A stretch of 64,000 nucleotides of DNA from Hymenobacter ruricola (GTDB lineage: Bacteria > Bacteroidota > Bacteroidia > Cytophagales > Hymenobacteraceae), in the NCBI RefSeq assembly GCF_015694525.1, contig NZ_JADQDM010000012.1:1-64000 (forward strand), read 5' to 3'. This document shows, in pieces, positions 1-9,279 of the stretch. The position numbers and the translations under genes were made by a program. The notes under the pieces were generated by a model. That model was given only the letters and a program-made list of their open reading frames with translations. It did no database searches and was not told the DNA's origin. Within the stretch, counting starts at the first letter, position 1. Each line of letters starts with the position of its first letter.

Positions 1-1527
1 GGCGTTGTAAGTGCCCGTCAGGGCGGGGGCGCCGTACACGGCCGCGCCGCCCAGGTTTTGCAGGGCCGCGTAGTCGGGCGCCGCCACCGACACCCTGGTG
101 TTGTCGGCCGCGGCGTCGTAGGCGGCGCAGCTGGCGCAGCCGGTACCGGCCAGCGCCGCCCGGAGGGCGTCGGTGGAGTACACGAGCGGGCCGCTGCTCA
201 CCAGCTCCCAGGTGGCGCCCGTGGTGGCGCCGGTGCTGATGAGCTCGGCCACGCTGTTGGCCGCCAATACCACCAGCGTGGTGAGGCCCGCGCCGTTGAT
301 GCTCTCGCCGCTGGCCGGCACGATGCTGAGCGGCAGGCTGGAGTTGTTCTTGAGCTTGTACACGCGCCCTTGCAGGCTGGCCGCGCCCGCCTGGGCGGCC
401 GGCAGGGTGAAAGTGGCCGGGGTGGTGCCGTTGTAGGCCACGAAGTAGTCGGTGGCCGCCAGCGTGTAGCTGGCCGTGCGGCTGCCGTAGGCGGCGGCCA
501 GGCTGCCGTCTACCGTGAGGGTCGAGGTAGGGGTGTTGGTGCCCACGCCCACGTTGCCGTTGGCTTTCACCACGAGCAGGGGGTTACTCCGGGCGGTTTG
601 GGTGGCGCCGCCGCTCACGTCGAGGGCGGTGGCGGCGCCCGTGCCCACCACTTTCACGGCCAGGCCGTTGGCGGTGGCGTCCGTGCTGCTGTTGAACACG
701 CTGGCCGCGTAGCCGGCCTGGGTGCTCACCCACGTCAGCGTGCTGCTGCTGCCGCCCACGTTTTCGCTGCCCACCGTGTTAAAGAACGTGTTGGCCAGCG
801 CCGACGCCGGGTTGGACACGCCCAGGCCCACGCGCCCGTCGTTGGTGATGCTCAGGCGGCGGGTACTGGCCGTGAAAAAGTCCAGCCCGTTGCGGTTGGG
901 GCTGCCCACGGTGCGGCCCGAGGACAGCCCCTCGCCCGACGTGATGGCCCCGAACTGAAAGGTGGGCGACGTGCCGTCGGAGACGGCGTCCAGGTCTACT
1001 ATCAGCCGCCGCCGGGTGGTGACCACGCCGCCGGGCGTCCAGGTAAGGGCGCGGGCAAGCACGCCGTTGCTGCTGGTGCCCAAGCTGCCGCCGCCAAAGC
1101 CGTAGAGGTCGGGCCCGTCGGTGGTGGCGCTGTAGCTCAGGCCGTGGTTGGCGTCGGAGCCGTCGCGCAGGCGCAGGGCGTTGCCGTTGAGGGCCAGGTT
1201 TTGGGTGGCGCTGTGGTTGCCCAGGTTGTCGCCGGCGCGGCCTTTGTCGGGCAAAAACAGCCAGCTGCCCCCGGCGTAGTAGTAAAAGCCCACGCGGGTG
1301 CCGGCCGTGGGCCCGCCGGTCTGGAACACCATGAGGCCGGTGGGCGGATTGGCAATGGCCACCCGCGCCGCCGAGTCGAGGCGCGGAATCAGCAGGCCCT
1401 TGCCGACCGAGGTGATGTCGAGGGCCGCGGCGGCATTGGGGGTGGTGGTGCCGATGCCCACCTGGGCGCTCGCGGCAAAGGGTAACAGCGCGGCCGTGGC
1501 CAGCGACAGGCGTAAACGAAGCTTCAT
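1..1527 (-). CDS. Long-tail-fibre-like secreted protein, 3' end cut by window edge
   Basis: An open frame runs from an ATG at 1527 to the window edge, giving 509 codons with no stop. The N-terminus is a signal peptide (MKLRLRLSLATAALLPFAASAQ without the last residues is enough to recognise it) followed by VGIGTTTPNAAAALDI. That motif marks a Bacteroidota family of tail-fibre or adhesin-like exported proteins and recurs in the genes at 13563 and 15817. Further along come repeated blocks of the type NLGNHSATQNLALNGN and GNVGVGTNTPTSTLTVDGS, both typical of the family. The ligand and the anchoring mechanism are unknown, and the C-terminus is not visible. Confidence is high for the gene and moderate for the family label. 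Confidence 0.8.
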   Translation of the reverse strand, partial: MKLRLRLSLATAALLPFAASAQVGIGTTTPNAAAALDITSVGKGLLIPRLDSAARVAIANPPTGLMVFQTGGPTAGTRVGFYYYAGGSWLFLPDKGRAGDNLGNHSATQNLALNGNALRLRDGSDANHGLSYSATTDGPDLYGFGGGSLGTSSNGVLARALTWTPGGVVTTRRRLIVDLDAVSDGTSPTFQFGAITSGEGLSSGRTVGSPNRNGLDFFTASTRRLSITNDGRVGLGVSNPASALANTFFNTVGSENVGGSSSTLTWVSTQAGYAASVFNSSTDATANGLAVKVVGTGAATALDVSGGATQTARSNPLLVVKANGNVGVGTNTPTSTLTVDGSLAAAYGSRTASYTLAATDYFVAYNGTTPATFTLPAAQAGAASLQGRVYKLKNNSSLPLSIVPASGESINGAGLTTLVVLAANSVAELISTGATTGATWELVSSGPLVYSTDALRAALAGTGCASCAAYDAAADNTRVSVAAPDYAALQNLGGAAVYGAPALTGTYNA

Positions 1528-1776
1528 ATCAAAAAGCCGGGAATGACGAAGAAGGTGCTATGGGCGCAAAGTTCGGCCCTAAACCGGTTCGCACCTATTG
1601 CCCGCAAGTACCCTGTTTAGGGGACACGCGGGCAGTGTGACCACAGTGGCGGGCGTGGCCGGGCCAGAAATGGTGACGGCCTTCAGCACCCAGCCCGCAG
1701 CCTGCCGCGCCACGCTGCCCGCGCGGCGGAGGGCCCACGCCCGGCCGGCGGCTTTTTTGTGGGGCATTTGGCTCCC
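1528..1776. other. Intergenic gap with an inverted repeat
   Basis: This gap separates two genes on the minus strand. It contains CCCTAAAC at 1577-1584 and its exact complement GTTTAGGG at 1615-1622. The arms could form a hairpin of a terminator or attenuator kind between the RCC1-repeat gene and the next gene. No convincing small gene was seen. Confidence 0.35.
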
Positions 1777-4491
1777 CTACTCCACTGCCAGGCGCACGGT
1801 GCGGATGCCGGCGCGCACCACGTACACGCCCGCCGGCAGCCCGGCCGGTAGCGTCGCCGTGCCCGAAGCATCGGCGGTAGCTGAGGTCACGGAGCGGCCC
1901 AGGGCATCGGTTACCGTCACCGCCGTGCCGGGGGCCGCCCCCGTGAGGGTAGCCGCGCCGCCGGGGGCCGGGTTGGGGTACAGCGCAAGGGCCGCGCCCC
2001 CGCCGGCCACCAGTTGCACGGGCGAATAGCTGACGGCGCCCGCGAGGTCGGTCTGAGCCAGGCGATAGTAGGCGGTGGCCCGTTCGGCTACCTCATAGCC
2101 ATAGGCGTGGGCCTCCGCCGAGCTGCCGCTGCCGGCCACGAAGCCAATGCGGGCAAAGTGCACCCCATCCGATGACTGCTCGATGCCAAAGCCAGCGTTG
2201 TTGACTTCGCTGGCGGTGTTCCAGCTCAGCTCCACCACTTCGGCCGACTGGCGGCGGGCCACGAAGCGGACGAGCTGCACGGGCAGCGGAAAGCCCGCGG
2301 CGTTGCTGGTGCGGGTGTACACGAGGCTCGGGGTGGTGGTGCCGTCGCCGAGCTGGCCGTTGGCGTTCTGGCCGGTGGAGAAGAAGTTGTAGCCGTAGGT
2401 GGTGCGGGCCAGGGCGTGGTTGCCGCCGCCCGCAATGGCCCGCCAGGCCGTGCCGCCGCTGGCTTCCTGGGTGGGGGCGTTGCGCTGGGTGGTAGAGTTG
2501 TCGCCCAACTGGCCGCTGACGTTGTAGCCCCACGCCCAAAGCGTGCCGTTGGCGCGCAGGGCCTGGCTGTGGACGTCGCCGGCGGCTATCTGGGTGTAGC
2601 TGGTGCCGGGGCTAATGGGCACGGGAGCCAGGCGCTGGGCGGTGCTGCCATCGCCGAGCTGGCCCCTGAAATTGTTGCCCCAGGCCCAGAGGCTGCCGTC
2701 GGCCCGCAGGGCCAGGCTGTGGGTGACGCCGCCTTCCACGGCCAGCCAGTCGTTGTCCGAGCCCACCTGCACCGGGCTGCGGCGCTGGGTGGTGCCGCCG
2801 TCGCCAATCTGGCCATAGGTGTTGTCGCCCCAGCTCCACAGGGTGCCGTTGGCGGCAATGGCCAGGCTGTGGGTGCTGCCCGCGGCCACCCAGCGCCAGC
2901 GCCGGGCGGTGCCCACCTGCACGGGGCTGTGGCGGTTGGTGGTGCTGCCGTCGCCGAGTTGGCCATAGAAATTATAGCCCCAGGTCCAGAGCGTGCCGTC
3001 GGCGGCCAGGGCCAGGTTGTGGCTGCCGCCGGCCCAGACCTGTCGCCACAGCCGGTTGGTGCCCACCTGCACCGGGCTGAAGTGGTCGGTGGTGGAGTTG
3101 TCGCCGAGCTGGCCGGAGAAGTTGTTGCCCCAGGTCCAGAGGGTGCCGTCGGCGCGCAGGGCCAGGCTGTGGGCCTCGCCGGCCGCCACCTGCACCCAAA
3201 CCCCGTTGGGGCCCACCTGCACGGGGGCGTTGCGCTGGGCGGTGCTGCCATCGCCCAGCTGGCCCCTGAAATTGTCGCCCCAGGCGGTGAGGCGGCCACC
3301 AGGACCGATGCCCAAACTGTGCAGGGAGTTCGCCGCCAGGCTGCAGGTGGGCAGCCCCGCGAGGCCGGGTACCTGCACGGGGCTGTTGCGGGTGGTGGTG
3401 GAGCCGTCGCCGAGCTGGCCTCTGAAATTGTAGCCCCACGCCCAGAGGCTGCCGTCGGCCTGCAGGCCCAGGGCATGGGTGCTGCCCTGGGCCAGGCTCA
3501 CCCAATTGGTGCCCGTGCCCACCTGCGTCGGCGTGGAGCGGTCGGTGGCGGAACCGTCGCCAAGTTGGCCGCTGCCGTTGTCGCCCCAGGCCCACAGGGT
3601 ACCGTCGGCCGCCACGGCGCCGCTGCTGAGGCCGCCCGCGGCCGGCTGTCGCCACAGCCGGGTGCTGCCCACCTGCCCGGGGGCGAGGCGGTCGGTGGCG
3701 GTACCGTCGCCGACCTGGCCGTTGCTATTGTCGCCCCAGGCCCAGAGGGTGCCGTCGACCCGCAGGGCCAGGCTGTGGGAGGTGCCGGCCGCCACGCTCA
3801 CCCAGTTATTGCCCGTGCCCACCTGCACCGGGCTGCGGCGGGAGGAGGTGGTGCCGTCGCCGAGTTGGCCGTTGTCGTTCAGGCCCCAGGCCCACAGAGT
3901 ACCATCGGCGCGGACGGCCAGCGTGTGGTAGCCGCCGCCCGCCACGCTCAGCCAGCTGCTGCCGGTGCCCACCTGCACCGGGCCGGCCACGGCGCCGGTG
4001 GTGCCCTGCCCCAGCTGCCCGCTAAAATTGTCGCCCCACCCCCAGAGGGTGCCGTCGGCGCGCAGGGCCAGGCCGTGCTTCTCGCCGGCCGCCACCTGCC
4101 GCCAGGCGCTGCCGCTGCCCACCTGCACCGGCGTCGGGCTACTGAGGCCCGTGCCCGTGGCCAGTTGGTCGTAGTCGTTGGCGCCCCAGGCCCAGAGGGT
4201 GCCGTCGGCACGCAGCGCCAGGGTGGCGTTTTGGCAGTTGGCCACCTGCACGTAGGTGCTGCCCGTGCCGGCCGGCACGGGCAGCGGGCTGCTGACGCTG
4301 CTGGAGCCCGTGCCCAACTGCCCGCTGCCATTGGCGCCCCAGGCGCGCAGGCTGCCATCGGCCAGCAGCAGGGTGCTGTAGCCCTGGCCGGCCGCCAGGG
4401 TGCCGGGAAGTATCTGGGCGGCCGTGGCCAGGGGCAGCAGGGCCAGCAGGGCGGCCCGCAGCAGGCCACCGACAAAAGGAAAAAAGCGCAT
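1777..4491 (-). CDS. RCC1-repeat beta-propeller protein with T9SS sorting domain
   Basis: This 904-residue protein has a signal peptide (LLALLPLATAAQ). About thirteen RCC1-type repeats of roughly 50 residues follow, with the pattern LWAWGxNxxGQLGDGTTT then PVQVG and HSLALRADGT. Next comes a short beta-sandwich-like segment (LSWNTASEVNNAGF), often found before T9SS tails. The C-terminus is a type A sorting domain (ALYPNPAPGG, then GLPAGVYVVR, ending VRLAVE). RCC1 repeats fold as beta-propellers and usually mediate protein contacts; here the protein is probably exported and held on the cell surface. The repeats are very alike at DNA level, so copy number could vary. The substrate or partner is unknown. 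Confidence 0.88.
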   Translation of the reverse strand: MRFFPFVGGLLRAALLALLPLATAAQILPGTLAAGQGYSTLLLADGSLRAWGANGSGQLGTGSSSVSSPLPVPAGTGSTYVQVANCQNATLALRADGTLWAWGANDYDQLATGTGLSSPTPVQVGSGSAWRQVAAGEKHGLALRADGTLWGWGDNFSGQLGQGTTGAVAGPVQVGTGSSWLSVAGGGYHTLAVRADGTLWAWGLNDNGQLGDGTTSSRRSPVQVGTGNNWVSVAAGTSHSLALRVDGTLWAWGDNSNGQVGDGTATDRLAPGQVGSTRLWRQPAAGGLSSGAVAADGTLWAWGDNGSGQLGDGSATDRSTPTQVGTGTNWVSLAQGSTHALGLQADGSLWAWGYNFRGQLGDGSTTTRNSPVQVPGLAGLPTCSLAANSLHSLGIGPGGRLTAWGDNFRGQLGDGSTAQRNAPVQVGPNGVWVQVAAGEAHSLALRADGTLWTWGNNFSGQLGDNSTTDHFSPVQVGTNRLWRQVWAGGSHNLALAADGTLWTWGYNFYGQLGDGSTTNRHSPVQVGTARRWRWVAAGSTHSLAIAANGTLWSWGDNTYGQIGDGGTTQRRSPVQVGSDNDWLAVEGGVTHSLALRADGSLWAWGNNFRGQLGDGSTAQRLAPVPISPGTSYTQIAAGDVHSQALRANGTLWAWGYNVSGQLGDNSTTQRNAPTQEASGGTAWRAIAGGGNHALARTTYGYNFFSTGQNANGQLGDGTTTPSLVYTRTSNAAGFPLPVQLVRFVARRQSAEVVELSWNTASEVNNAGFGIEQSSDGVHFARIGFVAGSGSSAEAHAYGYEVAERATAYYRLAQTDLAGAVSYSPVQLVAGGGAALALYPNPAPGGAATLTGAAPGTAVTVTDALGRSVTSATADASGTATLPAGLPAGVYVVRAGIRTVRLAVE

Positions 4492-4952
4492 CGCCGAAAA
4501 GAGGAAAGGGCACCGGCCCGCGCCGCCAGCAGCCGGGCCTTGCCTTCAAAGAAAAGCGCCGGCCTGGCCCCTGGGGCAAAAAAGGCAGTGAACGACGCCC
4601 GGTCGGGTGCCAACAACCGCTCTTGGTATGTGGGCTGCGGCCGTGCCAGGCCACGCAAAAGCCGCCACGCGGGCGGGGCGCCGGCTTCGCAGGTTTTCCA
4701 GACGGCGAATGCGGGCCTATGCCACTGCCAGCTTCACCGCCTGGGCGCCGGCGCGCACCAGGTACACGCCCGCCGGCAGCCCGGCCGGTAGCGTCGCTGC
4801 GCCCGAAGCGTCGGCCGTGGCTGTTGCTACCGGGCTGCCCAGCGCGTCGGCCACTGTCACCGCTATACCCACCGCCGTGCCGGTGGGGCATTAAGCGCCG
4901 GGCCGTATGCTGGCGGCGCGGGGCGGTGGTAACTTGCTGCCTTACTGATTTT
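4492..4952. other. Divergent intergenic region
   Basis: This gap separates the RCC1 gene (minus) from the hypothetical gene at 4953 (plus). It holds the T9SS tail remnant at 4717-4893. No promoter box was assigned with confidence. Open frames crossing the gap on both strands look like GC-rich shadows. Confidence 0.4.
4717..4893 (-). pseudogene. Orphan T9SS sorting-domain fragment
   Basis: The minus-strand frame ending at the TAG at 4717-4719 reads GTAVGIAVTVADALG, then ATLPAGLPAGVYLVR and VKLAVA. It closely matches the last ~55 residues of the RCC1 protein at 1777-4491 (VTVTDALG, ATLPAGLPAGVYVVR, VRLAVE). No start codon, signal peptide or upstream passenger domain is present in this frame. 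It looks like the 3' remnant of a deleted T9SS gene or of a partial tandem duplication. It lies between the RCC1 start and the divergent gene at 4953. Confidence 0.7.
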
Positions 4953-6296
4953 ATGCGAGTGCCCGCCTCCAATCTTCGATTTTTGCTCGCGGCCACCGTC
5001 CTGCTGCTGTTGTTCACGGCGGCTTTTGAAGCTGCGGTCCGGTGGCCGGGCCAGCCGCCACCCGCCAGGCGGGCCCGGGCAGCCGCCGACTCGGTGGCTG
5101 GCGAGGGGCTGCCGCCGGAACCCGCTCCTGCGGCGGCGCCCGCCCCAGCGGCCCCGCCCGCCGAAGCTCCGGGGCCGCCCCACCGCGACGAGCGCCCGGT
5201 GTTTGAGCGCGGCAACTGGTGGGCGCGGCGGCCCCGGCTGCTGCGCCGCTACGTGGGCACGGTGGGCGGCCAGCCCGCCACGGCCCTGCTGGAATGGCAA
5301 ACCCCCGACTCGGTGTCGGGCAGCTTTTACCTGCACCGCCGGGGGCCGGAGTATTACCTGAGCACTCCGCCCCCGCCCAACCCGACCGCCCAGCGCCCCA
5401 TTCGCCGCCGGGGGCAGATGCTGGCAGTGGACGAACATGAGTGGGGCCCCAGGCGGGGCGAGTGGCGGCTGCACGGCCGGCCGGGGGCCACGCTCACCGG
5501 CACCTGGCGCGGCGGGCCCACGGGCCGGCCCCAGCCCGTGCTGCTGCGCGAAGACTACACCGGCGGCGTGCGCCTGGCCATCCAGACGTGGTGGGTGCAC
5601 GGCCGCTATTCATTGATTGACGACCACGGCTACGCCCACAGTGCAGTGCCGGAGGTACGCTACGAATTCCTGCACCTGCCCGACCCATCGAGTGTGCCCC
5701 CGGCCCTGCGCCCGGTGCTGTCGCCCGGCCCGGCCACCCGGCGCCGGCTCCTGCTCGAAAGCGGCTCCAGTGACTGCATCACCAGCCAGAAACTGAGCGT
5801 GTGGCTCAACGACTTCGGCCTGCTTAGCTACTCTTACGAAGAAGATTGCAACGTCATTGGGGGCGGGGGCGACGAGCAGTACCGCCATGCGCTGCTCGAC
5901 CTGCGGGCCGGGCGCTGGATAACGCCCGAAAGCCAGCTAATCCCGCACTACGAAACGGGCCTGGCCCGCCTGCAGGCTCGCCACCTGCTGCGCGACGATG
6001 ACTACTGGCTAATCAGCCGCGACAGCACCTGGCGGCAGCAGCTCACCCCCTACCTCAGCGCCCGGCCCGATACGCTGGCCGCCACCACGCGTTGGCTGCT
6101 GGACCACACCCCCGTCTCGGCTGCGGGGAGTCGGCTGACCGGGGGCGGGCTGGAAATGACCGACCCGCGGGGCTATTACATTCAGGCCTTTTACCGCGAA
6201 ACGGTTAATTGGTTTATCCCTTACACTGAGCTGCGGCCACTGGTGCGCCCTGGTACCGCACTGGCCCGCATGCTGCAGGCGCGGGGGCTGTGGTAG
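4953..6296 (+). CDS. Hypothetical exported or membrane-anchored protein
   Basis: The ATG at 4953 gives 447 residues. The frame is open further upstream, but the N-terminal hydrophobic segment (LRFLLAATVLLLLFTAAFEAA) fits this start. A Pro/Ala-rich linker of about 50 residues follows, then a globular region with many Trp, Arg and Tyr residues (FERGNWWARRPRLLRRYVG). I do not recognise a family. One part, with a single pair of close Cys residues (SDCITSQKLSVWLND and EEDCNVIGGGGDE), resembles periplasmic proteins that compare input with computed output. Transcription probably ends at the hairpin at 6351-6385. Confidence 0.7.
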   Translation: MRVPASNLRFLLAATVLLLLFTAAFEAAVRWPGQPPPARRARAAADSVAGEGLPPEPAPAAAPAPAAPPAEAPGPPHRDERPVFERGNWWARRPRLLRRYVGTVGGQPATALLEWQTPDSVSGSFYLHRRGPEYYLSTPPPPNPTAQRPIRRRGQMLAVDEHEWGPRRGEWRLHGRPGATLTGTWRGGPTGRPQPVLLREDYTGGVRLAIQTWWVHGRYSLIDDHGYAHSAVPEVRYEFLHLPDPSSVPPALRPVLSPGPATRRRLLLESGSSDCITSQKLSVWLNDFGLLSYSYEEDCNVIGGGGDEQYRHALLDLRAGRWITPESQLIPHYETGLARLQARHLLRDDDYWLISRDSTWRQQLTPYLSARPDTLAATTRWLLDHTPVSAAGSRLTGGGLEMTDPRGYYIQAFYRETVNWFIPYTELRPLVRPGTALARMLQARGLW

Positions 6297-6350
6297 CGCT
6301 TCGCTTTGCCGGGACTCGCCAATGGCGGGCGCAGTCAGCAGCAGGAGCTT

Positions 6351-6385
6351 AAAAAAGGCCTGCCCAGCCCCGGGCCGGCTTTTTT
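6351..6385 (+). terminator. Rho-independent terminator-like hairpin
   Basis: A-rich sequence, a GC stem (GGCCTGCCC paired with GGGCCGGC) and a TTTTTT tract follow the hypothetical gene ending at 6296. Confidence 0.55.
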
Positions 6386-6472
6386 GCATGGGCGTTATGC
6401 GCGTGGCTGGGCCTCTAATAGTTCTACTTCACCGGCTGCAAAGTACCTTGAGAGCAGAAACAGCGCCTTCCG

Positions 6473-9115
6473 ATGAGTACGGCTACCCACTACCACGTTT
6501 TCCTGTCTGCCGTCTCCAAAGAGCTGGGCAGCTACCGCGCCAAAGTAGCCGCCGTGCTGCGCCGCAAAGGCCTGACCGTATGCGAGCAGCAGGACTTTCG
6601 CCAGGGCGGCGGCACCCTGATTCAATCCCTGGCCGACTACATCGCGCAGTGCGACGCCGTGATTCTGCTGGTGGGCGAGCGCTGCGGCGGCCAGCCCACC
6701 GACGCGCACGCGGCCTCGCTGGGCGAGGTGGCGGAGGCCCCGTATGCCGACTACCGCGCCCACAGCAGCGAAACGGCCCTTTCCTACACCCAGTGGGAGT
6801 ATTTGTTGGCCCGGCACCACAACCGCCGCACCCTCGTGTACGAGACGACGGACGACTTCACCCCCGACGAACCCAACCCCGAAGGCCCCGCCGACCGCCG
6901 GCGCCAGCAGGCCTACCGCGCCTGGCTGCGCCACCTGGGCAAGCACACGGAACCCCTCACCACCCAGGCCAAACTGGTGGAAGACGTGCTGGTGCAAGAC
7001 TTCCCGGACGTGCCCTTCACCCGGCCCACCAACCTGCCGCTGTCGCTGGACGATTTTTTTCAGGGGCGGGAGGAGGTGCTGGAAGCCCTGCGCGGCCAGC
7101 TGCGGGCCGCGCCGACGGCCGGGACGGGCGGCGTGCAGTCGTCGGTCATCGTGGGCAAGGCCCTGCACGGGCTGGGCGGCGTGGGCAAAACCCGCCTGGC
7201 CGTGGAATACGGCTGGCGCTACCGGACCAGCTACGCGGCCCTGCTGCTGGTGGCCGCCGACTCGCCCGCCGACCTCGACCGCAACCTGGCCGCGCTCTGC
7301 GGCGCCCCGGTCCTGAACCTGCCCGAACAGGACGTGCCCGAGGAAGCCCGGCAGCGGGCGGCCGTGCTGCACTGGCTGCGCACCACCCCCGGCTGGCTGC
7401 TGGTGCTCGACAACCTCGACACCCCCGAAGCCCGCCAGGCCGCCGAAGCCCTGTTGCGAACCCAGCTGCCCGGCGCCCAGGGCCACGTGCTGATGACCAG
7501 CCGCCTGAGCAACTGGCGACCCGCCCTGCGCCCGCTGGAGCTGGACGTGCTGACCGAAGCCGCTGCCGCCCACCTGCTGCTCACCTTCACCGAAGGCCGC
7601 CGCCGCCCGACACCCGACGAACAGACAGTGGCCATAGAAATTGCGCGTGTACTTGGCCAGTTACCCCTGGCCCTAGAAGTGGCAGCTGCCTACATCGCCA
7701 CCCGCCGCAAATCCTTGCGTTACTATCTGGAGAGGTGGCAAGCCAACCGCGCGGCCCTGTTGGCTTGGTTTGATGAGGCCGTCATCGACTACCCTCGCAG
7801 CATGGCCGTGACCTGGCAAACCTCATTCGACCAATTGCGTCAGGAATCGCCCGACGCACAATTGCTGCTCAACCGGCTGGCTTGGCTGGCCCCCGACCCC
7901 ATTCCCGAGACCCTGCTGGCGGTGCCCGTTCCCAACGCCCCGCCCTATGCCGAAGACCCTGTTGAGCTGCTGGCCCACCTCACGCGCTACTCCCTGGCCA
8001 GGCAGGACCTGCACAGCGACACTTTCACCGTGCACCGCCTGGTGCAAGCCGTGACCAGACAGCGTCTGGGTAAAGCGGAAGCCGATGCCCGTTTGGTTGA
8101 GGCGCTGGGATGGGTGAATGATGCATTTGAGGGCAACGCCCAAGATGTCCGTTCCTGGCCCACTCTGGAACCGTTGCTCCCGCACGCGCTGGCCGTCACA
8201 GCCACCGAATACACCGAACCATTAGGAAACCCGGAACCAACCAGTCGGTTGCTGAATCAGGTGGGGCAACTATTAGATACTAAAGCACAGCTACGTGAGG
8301 CCGAGCCCCTCGTACGGCGAGTCCTAGCCATTACTGAAGCCCACTTCAGCTCCAACCACCCGAAAGTGGCTACTTCCCTTAATAATTTAGCGGCATTGCT
8401 CATAAATACAAATCGCCTTTCTGAAGCTGAGCCCTTTATGCGCCGAGCCGTGGCCATTGGCGAAGAGAACTCCGGTCTCTACGACCCCAATACAGCTATT
8501 TACCTCGGTAACTTGGCTCAGTTGCTTGAAGCCACCGACCATCTGAAAGAAGCTGAGGAGATGATGCGCCGGGCCTTGGCCCTTGACGAAACTCACCTTG
8601 GCCCTAACCACCCCAATGTGGCTATTCGCCTCAACAACCTGGCAACGTTCCTTAGGGTCGCCAACTGCATGGCCGAAGCCGAGTCCCTTATGCAGCGCGC
8701 TTTGACTATTAATGAAGCCTCTTTTGGTCCAGTTCACCCGAAAGTAGCTACTTCCCTCAGCAATCTAGCGGCATTATACCAAGTCACTAACCGTCTACCC
8801 GAAGCTGAAACATTTATGCGTCGGGCCTTGAGTATTGACGAAAGTTGCTTTGGCCCCGGTCACCCCAATGTGGCTATTCGCCTCAACAACTTGGCAATAT
8901 TCCTTCGGTTCGCTGACTGCATGGCCGAGGCCGAGCCCCTTATGCAGCGCGCTTTTCTGATTTTCCACAATTTAGGCTGGGAACACCCTTACATCCATGA
9001 GGCAACTTCCAATTACACCAGGCTGCTCATGGCAAAGGGCCACACCCAAGAGCAAGCCCTCGCCAGCATCCAAGCCCTACTGCGCGAAGCCGCCGACCAG
9101 CAGCCCCCACAGTAA
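6473..9115 (+). CDS. STAND NTPase: DUF4062/TIR-like, NB-ARC and TPR domains
   Basis: This is an 880-residue three-part protein. Residues 5-130 start with YHVFLSAVSKELGSYR and resemble DUF4062/TIR-like effector folds. Residues 195-530 are an NB-ARC-type NTPase: a P-loop at 233-240 (GLGGVGKT), Walker B at 308-315 (GWLLVLDN), and a GLPL-like motif at 396-401 (QLPLAL). Residues 590-860 are kinesin-light-chain-type TPRs of 42 residues (HPxVAxxLNNLAxLL, then EAExxxRRAL). Proteins with this layout act as NLR-like immune sensors in bacteria: the repeats sense a trigger, the NTPase oligomerises and the N-terminal domain acts. A phage-defence role is inferred from architecture. The TPR part is less GC-rich than the front and shows an A-B-A-B repeat pattern. 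An XRE-like gene follows. Confidence 0.85.
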   Translation: MSTATHYHVFLSAVSKELGSYRAKVAAVLRRKGLTVCEQQDFRQGGGTLIQSLADYIAQCDAVILLVGERCGGQPTDAHAASLGEVAEAPYADYRAHSSETALSYTQWEYLLARHHNRRTLVYETTDDFTPDEPNPEGPADRRRQQAYRAWLRHLGKHTEPLTTQAKLVEDVLVQDFPDVPFTRPTNLPLSLDDFFQGREEVLEALRGQLRAAPTAGTGGVQSSVIVGKALHGLGGVGKTRLAVEYGWRYRTSYAALLLVAADSPADLDRNLAALCGAPVLNLPEQDVPEEARQRAAVLHWLRTTPGWLLVLDNLDTPEARQAAEALLRTQLPGAQGHVLMTSRLSNWRPALRPLELDVLTEAAAAHLLLTFTEGRRRPTPDEQTVAIEIARVLGQLPLALEVAAAYIATRRKSLRYYLERWQANRAALLAWFDEAVIDYPRSMAVTWQTSFDQLRQESPDAQLLLNRLAWLAPDPIPETLLAVPVPNAPPYAEDPVELLAHLTRYSLARQDLHSDTFTVHRLVQAVTRQRLGKAEADARLVEALGWVNDAFEGNAQDVRSWPTLEPLLPHALAVTATEYTEPLGNPEPTSRLLNQVGQLLDTKAQLREAEPLVRRVLAITEAHFSSNHPKVATSLNNLAALLINTNRLSEAEPFMRRAVAIGEENSGLYDPNTAIYLGNLAQLLEATDHLKEAEEMMRRALALDETHLGPNHPNVAIRLNNLATFLRVANCMAEAESLMQRALTINEASFGPVHPKVATSLSNLAALYQVTNRLPEAETFMRRALSIDESCFGPGHPNVAIRLNNLAIFLRFADCMAEAEPLMQRAFLIFHNLGWEHPYIHEATSNYTRLLMAKGHTQEQALASIQALLREAADQQPPQ

Positions 9116-9173
9116 CCGCCCTCTAACCTCACGCGTTTTTGCGGGCAGGCAATTTTTGGGAGCCTAGGCGTTA

Positions 9174-9259
9174 CCTCACCACTTTTCACATTGCTGTAAA
9201 TGCGGTGAGGCCGGGCGCAACCTCACCACTTTTTGCTAACCCCAAAAGCTGGTGAGGTT
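9174..9259. promoter_or_regulatory. Two tandem palindromes before the XRE-like gene
   Basis: CCTCACC (9174-9180) pairs with GGTGAGG (9204-9210). AACCTCACCA (9219-9228) pairs exactly with TGGTGAGGTT (9250-9259), with inner CTTTT/AAAAG arms. A related half-site, AACCTCACG, lies at 9125. The repeats end 20 bp before the XRE-like start at 9280, which suits an autoregulatory operator. They could instead be terminators of the STAND gene. Confidence 0.5.
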
Positions 9260-9279
9260 CCGGATGCCTTCCTCCTGCC

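Noticed and set aside
58..1485. Long plus-strand frame of 475 codons
   Set aside because: Low-complexity His/Gly/Ala/Arg composition; it is antisense to a minus-strand protein with signal peptide and family motifs.
1598..2029. Plus-strand gene at the 3' end of the RCC1 gene
   Set aside because: Overlaps the T9SS tail in antisense and has no supporting motifs.
2416..4791. Plus-strand frame of 791 codons
   Set aside because: Shadow of the RCC1 repeats on the other strand; no start context or domains.
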